Shown here piece after piece: positions 56,204-64,000 of a stretch of 64,000 nucleotides of DNA. Every line of letters starts with the position of its first letter. The first letter of the stretch is position 1. The notes under the pieces are model-generated. The model saw only the letters and a list, made by a program, of their open reading frames with translations. It had not been told where the DNA came from and ran no database searches. Source of the stretch: Fodinibius sp. Rm-B-1B1-1 (GTDB lineage Bacteria > Bacteroidota > Rhodothermia > Balneolales > Balneolaceae); NCBI RefSeq assembly GCF_038594945.1, contig NZ_JBCFYD010000001.1, positions 310,001 to 374,000 on the forward strand, written 5' to 3'. The position numbers and the translations under genes are program-made.

Positions 56204-57439
56204 TTATTGGGATACGATAGGATCAGGATCACCATCAGGATCACCTGAAGCCGACCCATTGCTTGTAGGACTACCTCCGGTTGCAAGTAATACACCTGCT
56301 ACGTGAGGACTTGCCATTGAGGTTCCACTGATTGTGTCGGTACCACCATCTAACCAAAGAGATAAAATATCAACACCTGGAGCTGCATATTCTACGGGCG
56401 GATCTGTAGGTCCTGACCAGTTCGAAAATGAAGCAAACACGTCACTTTCGTCAGTAGCAGAAACTGTCCAAACGTTGTTGTACTCAACACGTGCGGGAGA
56501 GTAATTATTGGCATCGTCACCATCATTACCAGCTGCAATAGCAAATAACACACCTTGATCTGCAGCATTGCGTACCGCATCATCAACAGCATTAGAAGTG
56601 CCCCCGCCAAGACTCATATTTGCCACATCTCCAGCTGAGGCATTTTGAGCAACATAATCAATACCATCAATGACCCCAGAATAGGAACCGCTTCCACGAT
56701 CATCAAGAACTTTAACCGCTACAACTGTAGCTCCAGCTGCTACACCAACTACATCACGATCATTATCTATAGCTGCAATTGTGCCAGCAACATGTGTACC
56801 GTGACCATTTCCGTCATCTGGAGTATCAGATCCGGGGCCACTACCTACAAATACGGCACTATTACCTGTATCTACATTTAAGTCAGGGTGATCTAAGTCA
56901 ATGCCGGTATCAATAACCCAAGCCGTACCATTGCTGGCTGTGGCACCACCTACACGGTCGATACCCCAGGGAGTAACCTGATTACTTCCGTCATCTCCAC
57001 CGCCATCATCATCACGACATCCCGGCCAAGGAGAACATGCTCCCGGAGGCGCTAAAGTGAACATCTGATCTTTCTCGATGTAATCGACTCGATCATCATT
57101 ACGCAGATCTGCTAACTGGCTTTCGCTCAAGTGGGCTGCAAAACCTTTTAAGGCTACATTATATTCACCCAGTACCGACTCTTTTTTAATACTATAGTCG
57201 GAAAACATTTTGTTCCGTATATCTTTAACCTTCGATATATCAGAACCTATGGCTTTACCTTGTGAGTCTTTGTCCTTAAAAACCACAATGTATTGCCCAT
57301 CAATAGCCTGAGCTGTTTCTGATTTTAGTTCTTTTTCTTCTTCTACTTGATCAACATTGGTCGTAGGCTGATCACATGCTGTGATCCCAAAAACTACCAA
57401 TGCAATAACCAAGGTTGTTTTAAAAAATGCATTTCGCAT
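56204..57439 (-). CDS. Subtilisin-like S8 peptidase, lipoprotein (downstream copy)
   Basis: A predicted surface or periplasmic serine protease of 411 residues. The lipobox GITACDQP (Cys22) is followed by an I9 inhibitor propeptide (about 48-130). A Cys-containing, Gly/Asp-rich insert (about 134-152) comes next, then the S8 domain. The triad is Asp177 (AWVIDTGID), His213 (GNGHGTHVAG) and Ser374 (SGTSMASPH); Asn304 in AAGND gives the oxyanion hole. It ends in an Asp-rich GDPDGDPDPIVSQ tail. It is a close paralogue of the gene at 57781-59010 in the same direction. The type resembles proteinase-K-like enzymes. Maturation by self-cleavage is inferred. Confidence 0.92.
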   Translation of the reverse strand: MRNAFFKTTLVIALVVFGITACDQPTTNVDQVEEEKELKSETAQAIDGQYIVVFKDKDSQGKAIGSDISKVKDIRNKMFSDYSIKKESVLGEYNVALKGFAAHLSESQLADLRNDDRVDYIEKDQMFTLAPPGACSPWPGCRDDDGGGDDGSNQVTPWGIDRVGGATASNGTAWVIDTGIDLDHPDLNVDTGNSAVFVGSGPGSDTPDDGNGHGTHVAGTIAAIDNDRDVVGVAAGATVVAVKVLDDRGSGSYSGVIDGIDYVAQNASAGDVANMSLGGGTSNAVDDAVRNAADQGVLFAIAAGNDGDDANNYSPARVEYNNVWTVSATDESDVFASFSNWSGPTDPPVEYAAPGVDILSLWLDGGTDTISGTSMASPHVAGVLLATGGSPTSNGSASGDPDGDPDPIVSQ

Positions 57440-57780
57440 AATTTATCCCTGATTTCATTAAAATTAAGTCCGCTTATTTTACGGACATGTTAAGCAGGAC
57501 TTTATTTTCTGATCAGTTACCCTAAAGAAATTGAGCGATCAAATATCCTGCTATAGATATTAAAGATTGTAAAAGGCCCTGTTTGTTACGAATTAAATCA
57601 ATGTTAAAGATTAATTTTTTTTAATGCTTTAACTGCAGACTGAAATTATAGTTGATGTTCCCTCTTCGTGAAGCCTAACCGTTGTTTTAGACGCATCCCA
57701 CAAAAACCTTGAATTAAAAAAGACACCCACCTTTTACGGGTGGATGCCTTTATCTTTATAATAATTTTTTAAGGTCTTAC
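57440..57780. other. Gap between the two S8 peptidase genes
   Basis: This 341-base gap holds the terminator of the upstream S8 copy at 57717-57748. The remainder is AT-rich promoter-type sequence for the downstream copy. I see no gene or other structure. Confidence 0.5.
57717..57748 (-). terminator. Terminator after second S8 peptidase gene
   Basis: GACACCCACC (57722-57731) pairs with GGTGGATGCC (57739-57748) with two weak positions; on the minus strand it is followed by TTTTTT. It is nearly the same stem as at 56150-56179. Confidence 0.8.
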
Positions 57781-59010
57781 TTATTGATGAATAATGGGAT
57801 CAGGAGTGCCATCAGGATCTCCATTTGCTGTACCGTCGCTTGATGGACTTCCATTTGTTAATAGCAATACGGCAGCAGCATGTGGACTGGCCATCGACGT
57901 ACCACTTATCGTATTCACCCCATTGTTTTTCCATAAGGATTCAACATCAACCCCAGGAGCAGCATATTCTATCGGCGGATTCGCATAATTCGAAAATGAC
58001 GCAAAATCATCGTTCGAATCTATAGCTGAAATAGTATATACGTTATTATATTCAACACGTGCTGGTGAAGAGTTATTAGCATCTTCGCTATCATTTCCAG
58101 CAGCAACAGCGAAATTTATACCTTGGTCAGCGGCGTTCCGTACGGCATCATCTACTGCTTGCGAGGTACTACCACCAAGGCTCATATTTGCCACATCTCC
58201 CGACGATGCATTAGCAGCCACATAATCAATTCCATCAATGACTCCGGAATACGATCCACTGCCACTACTGTCAAGAACCTTAACCCCCACAACCGTAGCG
58301 CCGGCAGCAACACCTATAACATCAATATCATTATCAAGAGCAGCAATCGTTCCTGCTACATGTGTACCATGACCATTGCCGTCATCAGCAGAACTTTCAG
58401 TTGATACGAATGAAGTACTACGTTGGGTATCCACATTTAAATCATCATGATCGAGATCTACCCCACTATCGATAACCCAGGCTGTAAGTCCCGATCCATC
58501 TACTGCACCACCAACGCGATCAATACCATAAGGTGTAACTTGTGGATCACCACCGCTGGTATCACACCCGATTCCAAAATAAATGCACCAGAAGGAGTCG
58601 GTAGCTTCGGGGGGAGAAAGCATTACAATTCGATCTTGCTCAATGTATTTTACAGCATCATCGCTTCTCAGGTCATCCAGCTGTTTTGCCGAAAGCTTGG
58701 CAGCAAATCCACCAATAGCATTTGAATATCGGCTTGAAATTGCCTCATTCGACACTTTGTACTTACTGGCTACATTAGCAATCTTGGCCTTCATGTCATC
58801 AGCGCGTGCCTTTCCTTGCTGCATTTTATCATCCAGTACAACAATATATTGTCCTTCAATAGCTTGACCCTGTTTCTTTTTTAACTGCTCTGCTTTTTCG
58901 TCAAGCGAGGGTTCTGATTTTTCTACTTCTGTCGGCTGATCACAACTTGTTACTACTAAAAGAGCAACAACTAATATTGTGGTATATTTCGATAAGCTTT
59001 TAAATGACAT
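57781..59010 (-). CDS. Subtilisin-like S8 peptidase, lipoprotein (upstream copy)
   Basis: A 409-residue paralogue of the neighbouring protease. The lipobox is VVTSCDQP (Cys23), followed by an I9-type propeptide (about 52-132, GQYIVVLDDKMQQGK). A short Cys-containing insert (WCIYFGIGCD) comes next, then the S8 domain. The catalytic residues are Asp181 (VIDSGVD), His214 (GHGTHVAG) and Ser372 (SGTSMASPH), with Asn305 in AAGND. It ends GTPDPIIHQ. Both copies share the same domain order, similar tails and similar terminators, so they arose by tandem duplication. Substrates are unknown. The 347-base upstream region shows hairpins but no gene. Confidence 0.92.
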   Translation of the reverse strand: MSFKSLSKYTTILVVALLVVTSCDQPTEVEKSEPSLDEKAEQLKKKQGQAIEGQYIVVLDDKMQQGKARADDMKAKIANVASKYKVSNEAISSRYSNAIGGFAAKLSAKQLDDLRSDDAVKYIEQDRIVMLSPPEATDSFWCIYFGIGCDTSGGDPQVTPYGIDRVGGAVDGSGLTAWVIDSGVDLDHDDLNVDTQRSTSFVSTESSADDGNGHGTHVAGTIAALDNDIDVIGVAAGATVVGVKVLDSSGSGSYSGVIDGIDYVAANASSGDVANMSLGGSTSQAVDDAVRNAADQGINFAVAAGNDSEDANNSSPARVEYNNVYTISAIDSNDDFASFSNYANPPIEYAAPGVDVESLWKNNGVNTISGTSMASPHAAAVLLLTNGSPSSDGTANGDPDGTPDPIIHQ

Positions 59011-59357
59011 AAAAATATGTGATTTATTAAAATTATACTTACATGCTTGTAAGTCCTAATAGTAATAAGGCATCATCCCGAATAGGGATTACTATATTAA
59101 CCTTACAACTGTTTAGATTTACTTTATAAGGCAGTGGCCTTATTACATAACACGAGTATATATTTTACATTTTGTTACAAATTTAACCCTTCATCTACTT
59201 TTCAAACCGTCCTCCCTTGTTTCAAAGGAGTGCAGTATTCCGATTTACTTAAATATTTAGTTACCTTTTCCAATACTCGTTTTTTGAAACATAATTTTTA
59301 TGTTGTCCTCAAAAATTATAACGCAGCGTAACTTTTCCACAGAAAAGGGATACTGTT
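59011..59357. other. Intergenic region upstream of S8 and Nudix genes
   Basis: 347 bases between divergent genes. They contain a perfect ATAAGGC/GCCTTAT hairpin at 59126-59143 and an ACTTACA/TGTAAGT hairpin in the S8 leader near 59038-59056, neither followed by a T-run. No gene is supported. Confidence 0.5.
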
Positions 59358-60020
59358 TTGAATAAGTCCCACCAAATGGTAATGCATGAGTTAATCTCCT
59401 TCTTAAAAAGACGATTATCCCAAAATTTGCCTGGCCAAAAAGCCCAGATTAAAATGGCTCCCCGCCCGGTCGATGGTGGAAATATTCGTCAAATGGAGCC
59501 TCCTGATAACGCCCAGAAAAGTAGCGTCTTAGCATTACTGTTCCCCAATGAAGAGCAGGAATTAGAGCTGGTCTTAACACTAAGAAGCCGTGATATTGAT
59601 CATGGCGGGCAGATCAGCTTTCCCGGCGGGCGAACTGAAGAAGGAGAATCTCTTCAGCAAACCGCACTGCGCGAAGCCAAGGAAGAGGTAGATATTTCTC
59701 CAGAAACTGTCACCATCATCGGAAAGCTAAGCGACCTGTATGTCCAGCACTCGAATAATTTAGTTACTCCATTTGTAGGATTTACTGATCACCGTCCCGA
59801 ATTTAAACTTAATCCTGCTGAAGTAGAGGAAGTTTTTACCGTAGAGCTTCAATCACTCGTACAGAAAAAAAATATCACTGTTGAAGATTGGGACCTCCAT
59901 TCCTACACCTACAAAGTTCCCTATTGGGATGTCCACGAAGTACCCCTTTGGGGAGCCACCGCTATGATGCTAAATGAGTTCCTGGATATCTACAGAGAAT
60001 TTCTGGACCTACAACATTGA
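59358..60020 (+). CDS. Nudix hydrolase, CoA pyrophosphatase-like
   Basis: A 220-residue Nudix enzyme of the NudL/CoAse type that would split coenzyme A into 4'-phosphopantetheine and 3',5'-ADP. The Nudix box is GGRTEEGESLQQTALREAKEEVDI, with Asp in place of the usual Gly near its end. The CoAse-type leader LALLFPNEEQELELVLTLRS and DHGGQISFPGG precede it. The start is the TTG at 59358, which has AAGGGA seven bases upstream; ATG 59376 is an alternative. It ends one base before the P-type ATPase gene, so the two form a tight pair. Confidence 0.85.
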   Translation: MNKSHQMVMHELISFLKRRLSQNLPGQKAQIKMAPRPVDGGNIRQMEPPDNAQKSSVLALLFPNEEQELELVLTLRSRDIDHGGQISFPGGRTEEGESLQQTALREAKEEVDISPETVTIIGKLSDLYVQHSNNLVTPFVGFTDHRPEFKLNPAEVEEVFTVELQSLVQKKNITVEDWDLHSYTYKVPYWDVHEVPLWGATAMMLNEFLDIYREFLDLQH

Positions 60021-60021
60021 T

Positions 60022-62385
60022 ATGGCTGAACAAAAAAAATGTGCACTTTGCGAACTTGAAGTTCCTGATCCGCCCATCAAAGACCCCAATATTAATGGCC
60101 TTTTCTGCTGCTCGGGTTGTCTGCATGTATATAAGCTATTGCAGGAAATGGATGAAAAACAAGCCGAACAGCTACGACGTCAAACTATACAAAAAAGGCA
60201 CAGTGAGAAGGAAGCCGATAAATTGCCCGACAGCTATGAAGAAACTTTTTTCAAGGTTAGTGGAATGCACTGTGCCACCTGCGAATCATTCCTGGAAACG
60301 TTGGCTAATCGACAAGAGGGTATTCACAAAAGTGAAGCAAGCTATGCTTCCGAAATGGTTAAGGTTTACTATGATCCAGATCGTATCAACGTGGATCAGC
60401 TTCCCCACAAACTGAGTAAATTTGGATACCGCTTTCGGAATGTAGAATCTACCCAAAAAGAAGAACAACTCAACGAAATTGCCCGCCTCATTATCGGTGG
60501 TTTTTTCGGCATCATGGGGCTTCTATTATATGTTCTTTTTTTATATCCCACCTATCTTGGCAACGCGGGGATCGTTCCTCTTACTGAAGCCGAAAAACTG
60601 TTTTTTGTTTCAAATATTTTTGTGATGACCAGTTTTGTTTTGGGGTATACCGGTTTTCCTATTTTGCGCGGGGCATGGGTATCCGTGTCCGTTTTAAAAC
60701 CCAATATGGATTTATTGATCACCATTGCCGCCGTCAGTGCATATCTATATAGCGTGGGTGCACTGCTTACCGGTTCCAGCGAGGTTTATTTTGATGTGAC
60801 CATGGCTATTGTGTTGGTAGTTTCGATTGGCAACTACTATGAGAAAAAGATCCGCTCAGGAAAACAAAACCTACTGGAAAAACTTACTGAAAAACAGATT
60901 CAGCACGCTCGGCTCATTAAAAATGGAAAATCCTACCAAACGGATATTAAAGACCTTTCTCCCGGTGCTTGCATCTTAGTTAAAGCCGGAGAACGCATCC
61001 CCATTGACGGTACAATCATCGATGGAAATGGAGTAGTTAACGAGGCCCTCATGACGGGAGAATCTATGCCGGTATCCAAAAAAGAAGGTGATAAGGTGCT
61101 TAGCGGCACTATTTTGAAGACCAATGCACTGACAGTTCAAATCGGTGAATCCGTCACGAGTACAATCGATGAATTGATGCGCATGATGTGGAACATCCAA
61201 TCAGCCCGACCGGGACAACAGCGATTGGCTGACCGTATTGCGGCTTGGTTTGTGCCAGCAGTACTTATGTTGGGATGCATTACTTTTGGCTATCACTTGT
61301 TCATCGGTGCCGGAACCACTGATGCCATGCTTGCTTCCCTTGCGGTACTTATTGTTTCGTGTCCCTGTGCATTGGGACTGGCTACCCCACTGGCTATTGC
61401 TTCGGGTATCCGAAGTGGATTAAAGCATGAAATCATGTTTAAAACAGCGGCTGTCTTTGAAGAAAAAAGCGATACCAGCACCGTAGCTTTCGACAAAACT
61501 GGAACCCTAACAACCGGCCAAATGTACCTGTTGGATAAAGGCAATGATGAGCAATCGCTCCGTTATGCTGCACTGTTGGAGCAGTATTCCTCACACCCTA
61601 TTGCTGAACCGATTGCTGCCACATATAAAAATGTCCAAAAAAAGGTGACTGAATTTAAAAATACCTCCCAGGGAATTAGTGGTATAATTGATGAAAAACA
61701 GGTTTTCGTTGGACAACCCGAATGGCTGCAACAACTACAGTTTGAGTTTACTGATTCTCAATGGAAAAAAATTAATAATTCAAGAGAACAAGCAGGTCTA
61801 CCTGTTGCCGTGGGCTGGGCTGGGGTAATCCATTCTATTCTTGTAGTCGGGGATCGACTTCGCGATCAAGCATTTACCACCGTAAACAACCTGCAAGAAG
61901 ACGGAAAAAAAGTAGCAGTCATAACCGGTGACAGTGATCAAGCCGGAGAAGCCATACAAAACAAGTTAAATCCTGATTTCCTGTTTACTGAAACACTTCC
62001 CGATTCGAAATCAAATATTATTCAAGAACTTAGAAGATTTGGCCGCATTGCGATGGTTGGGGACGGCAGTAATGATGCCCCTGCACTGGCCCAGGCTGAC
62101 CTTGGTATAGCATTTGGCGACCTTACAGCTATCGCTGCAGAATCAGCACATGTAATTATTCCAAGTGATAGGTTAGAGTTGATTCCCGCCACCTTTAAAG
62201 TAATTAAACTGACCAAACATCGGATTCGCCAAAACCTGGGATGGGCTTTTCTCTATAATATTATTACGATTCCCCTGGCTATTGCCGGCACCATCAACCC
62301 TCTTTTTGCTGCCGTTGCGATGGCCACAAGTAGCCTATTGGTTGTAAGCAACTCATCACGAGATATGGCAATCACAAATACATAA
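60022..62385 (+). CDS. Copper-type P1B ATPase (FixI/CcoI-like)
   Basis: A 787-residue inner-membrane metal pump. The start is the ATG at 60022, directly after the Nudix stop. The N-terminus has a Cys-rich metal-binding segment (CALCELEVPDPPIK, then FCCSGCLHVYKLL), then an HMA domain with GMHCATC. Eight helices follow, with the CPC ion motif in SCPCALGLATP, the phosphorylation site FDKTGTLTTG, and GDGSNDAPALAQ. This N-terminal design is that of CcoI/FixI proteins which load copper for heme-copper oxidases. The oxidase subunit I gene lies 670 bases downstream on the other strand, which supports that role. Confidence 0.92.
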   Translation: MAEQKKCALCELEVPDPPIKDPNINGLFCCSGCLHVYKLLQEMDEKQAEQLRRQTIQKRHSEKEADKLPDSYEETFFKVSGMHCATCESFLETLANRQEGIHKSEASYASEMVKVYYDPDRINVDQLPHKLSKFGYRFRNVESTQKEEQLNEIARLIIGGFFGIMGLLLYVLFLYPTYLGNAGIVPLTEAEKLFFVSNIFVMTSFVLGYTGFPILRGAWVSVSVLKPNMDLLITIAAVSAYLYSVGALLTGSSEVYFDVTMAIVLVVSIGNYYEKKIRSGKQNLLEKLTEKQIQHARLIKNGKSYQTDIKDLSPGACILVKAGERIPIDGTIIDGNGVVNEALMTGESMPVSKKEGDKVLSGTILKTNALTVQIGESVTSTIDELMRMMWNIQSARPGQQRLADRIAAWFVPAVLMLGCITFGYHLFIGAGTTDAMLASLAVLIVSCPCALGLATPLAIASGIRSGLKHEIMFKTAAVFEEKSDTSTVAFDKTGTLTTGQMYLLDKGNDEQSLRYAALLEQYSSHPIAEPIAATYKNVQKKVTEFKNTSQGISGIIDEKQVFVGQPEWLQQLQFEFTDSQWKKINNSREQAGLPVAVGWAGVIHSILVVGDRLRDQAFTTVNNLQEDGKKVAVITGDSDQAGEAIQNKLNPDFLFTETLPDSKSNIIQELRRFGRIAMVGDGSNDAPALAQADLGIAFGDLTAIAAESAHVIIPSDRLELIPATFKVIKLTKHRIRQNLGWAFLYNIITIPLAIAGTINPLFAAVAMATSSLLVVSNSSRDMAITNT

Positions 62386-62386
62386 G

Positions 62387-62941
62387 TTACTGTTGGTTAT
62401 ATCGAACAGGAATTTTATCCAAGGGCACAACCTCATGGCGCCGACCATTCTCTCCATTTACCTGAACTGCACTTATAAACAACTTTTGAGGAATATCTCC
62501 ATTCGGCAATTCCCACTCAGCCAAAATATTGAGTGGCCGTTGGTTTTGTATTTGCCAAAAACGATTCTGATCGCCCAATAGCATTTCTTCACTCTGCAAC
62601 TGTAAACTATCCACTTTTACTTGTAACTCATCTTGCGTTAAGCTGTCTAATGCGCGGAGACCAATCTCAAATCGCCAATCCTGAGCATCTACCTTTATTC
62701 GAAGTCTATCAATAATAATAGGTGTCGGCTGACCCTTAAAAAGAGTGTCGCCTTCACTAACACCACGTACCTCCTCTACCTTAGCAGACGCTTGTTCATC
62801 TGATTTTTCATCATCAAAAATCTGCACATTTATAAGATTAAATAAGGTCATAAGTTCGACCAGCACCGGAATGCCAATCCCTACAATCACTAAAATTTTG
62901 ACCAGCCTTTTGGTCGAGTTATTGGAAGTTTCTTCTGCCAT
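62387..62941 (-). CDS. Membrane-anchored protein of unknown function near oxidase genes
   Basis: A protein of about 184 residues if the ATG at 62941 (MAEETSNNSTKRLVKILV) is used; an ATG ten codons upstream, at 62971, is also possible. One N-terminal membrane helix (about 12-36, VKILVIVGIGIPVLVELM) is followed by an extracytoplasmic domain rich in Gln, Asp and Leu. I do not recognise the family. It is placed after the oxidase subunit gene and a terminator, and its stop lies one base from the ATPase stop. A role in oxidase assembly is possible but is only inferred from position. Confidence 0.7.
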   Translation of the reverse strand: MAEETSNNSTKRLVKILVIVGIGIPVLVELMTLFNLINVQIFDDEKSDEQASAKVEEVRGVSEGDTLFKGQPTPIIIDRLRIKVDAQDWRFEIGLRALDSLTQDELQVKVDSLQLQSEEMLLGDQNRFWQIQNQRPLNILAEWELPNGDIPQKLFISAVQVNGENGRRHEVVPLDKIPVRYNQQ

Positions 62942-62984
62942 AGTTGTATGTGTCGTAGACTTTGCAAACAAATGCTAACTAAAA

Positions 62985-63030
62985 TTAAAAAGTCCCTGTC
63001 CGTTTCCCACTTAGAACAGACAAGGACTTT
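62985..63030 (-). terminator. Terminator after oxidase subunit I gene
   Basis: AAAGTCCCTGTC (62989-63000) pairs with GACAAGGACTTT (63019-63030) with one mismatch. On the minus strand the stem is followed by TTTTAATTTT. It lies 25 bases from the oxidase stop. Confidence 0.8.
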
Positions 63031-63055
63031 ATTCATCTAACAATAGTACTATCGA

Positions 63056-64000
63056 TTATGAGGGTCGAGGAAGAGCTCCAGGTTCAAAGATGCCATCGGC
63101 AACCATCTCCAACAATGGGAAAGCGTAGGCCAGAATTACTAATATCAACGCTAATGTAAACCAGAGCTTCATGTTGTCCAGAATAGCCGGCGTATGTTCT
63201 ACCCCAGACAGCGGCTCGGGAATATGATCATCCACAGGCTTATCGGATTTTTGCCCAGCCATCCATGATGCTATAACAACCCATAAGAACAGGATTAGCG
63301 AAATCGTTAAAATGGTTCCCCCAATAGCTATCTGCCAGTCCATCTCGGCCATTGTTCCAAAAATAGGTTCAAATTCAAACCCACTGTATTGCGGTTCGGC
63401 CGTACGACGGGGCACACCGGCAAGTCCAGCTCGGTGCATGGCATTCGACATCAACGTCATACCCAGGAACCAAGCATAGGGCTGAATCAGCGCCAGAGTT
63501 TTAAATTTAAGCTTTCTGCCCGTCAATTGCGGTAACAACCAATAGGTTATAGCCATAAACGTAAGTGCTACGGCCGTACCAACAGTTAAGTGAAAATGAC
63601 CAGGCACCCAAATAGTATTATGAATAAGGATATTAATATTCATTCCGGCGTTAATCATACCGCTAAAACCACCGGCAGCAAACATAATACCGGCCAGTGC
63701 ACATCCTACAAAAGCAGGTTTGTCCCATGGAAGCTTTCCTATCCATTTGAGATATCCTTTTCCACCACGCTGACGGGCGCCGTGCTCCATACTGGCTACT
63801 ACCGTAAAAAGCGTTATCAAACTGGGGAGTAACAGCAACATAGTTGTTGCCATTGCATAGAATTTAAAGCCCACGGAAATACCTGCATCGGCATACTGGT
63901 GGTGATATCCCACAGGTGTTGAAAGTAACAAGAATATGATGAAGACGATGCGTGTCATCGAATCGCTAAACAGTCGTCCACCGGAAAGTTTGGGAAGAAT
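63056..64000 (-). CDS. Heme-copper oxidase subunit I, B-family (ba3-type), N-terminus outside window
   Basis: This is the C-terminal 315 residues of a terminal oxidase subunit that reduces oxygen to water in the inner membrane. The frame is open to the window edge, with LPKLSGGRLFSDSM before the first in-frame Met, so the first part of the gene lies beyond 64000. PVGYHHQYAD contains the copper-B histidine pair, and WVPGHFHLTVG holds the heme-ligand histidines. The YHHQYAD form points to a B-type (ba3) oxidase rather than cbb3 or aa3. A copper ATPase of the FixI type lies nearby on the other strand. A terminator follows the stop. Confidence 0.9.
   Translation of the reverse strand: MLPKLSGGRLFSDSMTRIVFIIFLLLSTPVGYHHQYADAGISVGFKFYAMATTMLLLLPSLITLFTVVASMEHGARQRGGKGYLKWIGKLPWDKPAFVGCALAGIMFAAGGFSGMINAGMNINILIHNTIWVPGHFHLTVGTAVALTFMAITYWLLPQLTGRKLKFKTLALIQPYAWFLGMTLMSNAMHRAGLAGVPRRTAEPQYSGFEFEPIFGTMAEMDWQIAIGGTILTISLILFLWVVIASWMAGQKSDKPVDDHIPEPLSGVEHTPAILDNMKLWFTLALILVILAYAFPLLEMVADGIFEPGALPRPS

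Noticed and set aside
59126-59143. ATAAGGC/GCCTTAT hairpin upstream of the Nudix gene
   Set aside because: Seven-base stem with no T-run and no nearby stop codon it could serve; could be chance in AT-rich DNA.
1-64000. Mobile elements, CRISPR, tRNA or defence genes
   Set aside because: No transposase, integrase, repeat-spacer array, tRNA-like fold or recognised defence domain was found; the region looks like ordinary chromosome.

Overview
The window reads as chromosome of a Bacteroidota/Balneolota-type bacterium (Fodinibius/Gracilimonas-like; lineage is inference). The support is two SusC/SusD pairs, several TonB-dependent receptors, lipoproteins whose lipobox Cys is usually followed by Asp, Glu or Ser, and LacI-controlled glycan genes. 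Gene density is high and most genes look intact. I saw no rRNA, tRNA, CRISPR array, integrase or transposase.

1-20 kb holds mainly housekeeping and envelope genes: an M23 peptidase, a patatin/Omp85 protein, an aldo/keto reductase, a secreted MsrA, a multi-PAS histidine kinase, DUF2911 and EamA proteins, a TPP-riboswitch-controlled TonB receptor (predicted thiamin uptake), a TonB protein, an M14 peptidase, a frameshifted NTF2-like lipoprotein, a PolX polymerase and a LacI regulator. 20-27.4 kb has a CHRD protein, YaaA, ChaB and a divergent metF/metH pair. 27.5-33.5 kb has a SusC/SusD pair with no enzymes, plus a lipoprotein and a small barrel protein.

33.5-54.4 kb is a large amino-sugar region. 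A muropeptide-type part carries a Na+/solute symporter, a class-C serine hydrolase, a decayed GH18 gene, AnmK and a NagX-like acyltransferase. A chitin/GlcNAc part carries a NagB-PIG-L fusion, LacI, a GH20 chitobiase, SusD, SusC, a glycosidase-like protein, a CBM9-like protein and a ROK kinase. Four near-palindromic sites of the form TGGAAnCnnTTCCA lie upstream of nagB, lacI, susC and the ROK operon, and suggest one LacI regulon. A working model is: SusCD import of chito-oligosaccharides, cleavage by GH20, phosphorylation by the ROK kinase, deacetylation by the PIG-L domain (no nagA in the window), then deamination by NagB.

54.4-64 kb has rdgB with an adenosine kinase-like gene, a tandem pair of subtilisin-like lipoproteins, a Nudix CoA pyrophosphatase, a copper P-type ATPase, a small membrane-anchored protein, and a B-family heme-copper oxidase subunit I cut off by the right edge. 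The clearest unusual items are the GH18 pseudogene, the four-operator regulon, the start-codon-less EamA gene, the two-base frameshift in the NTF2-like gene, and a perfect 28-bp palindrome after yaaA.
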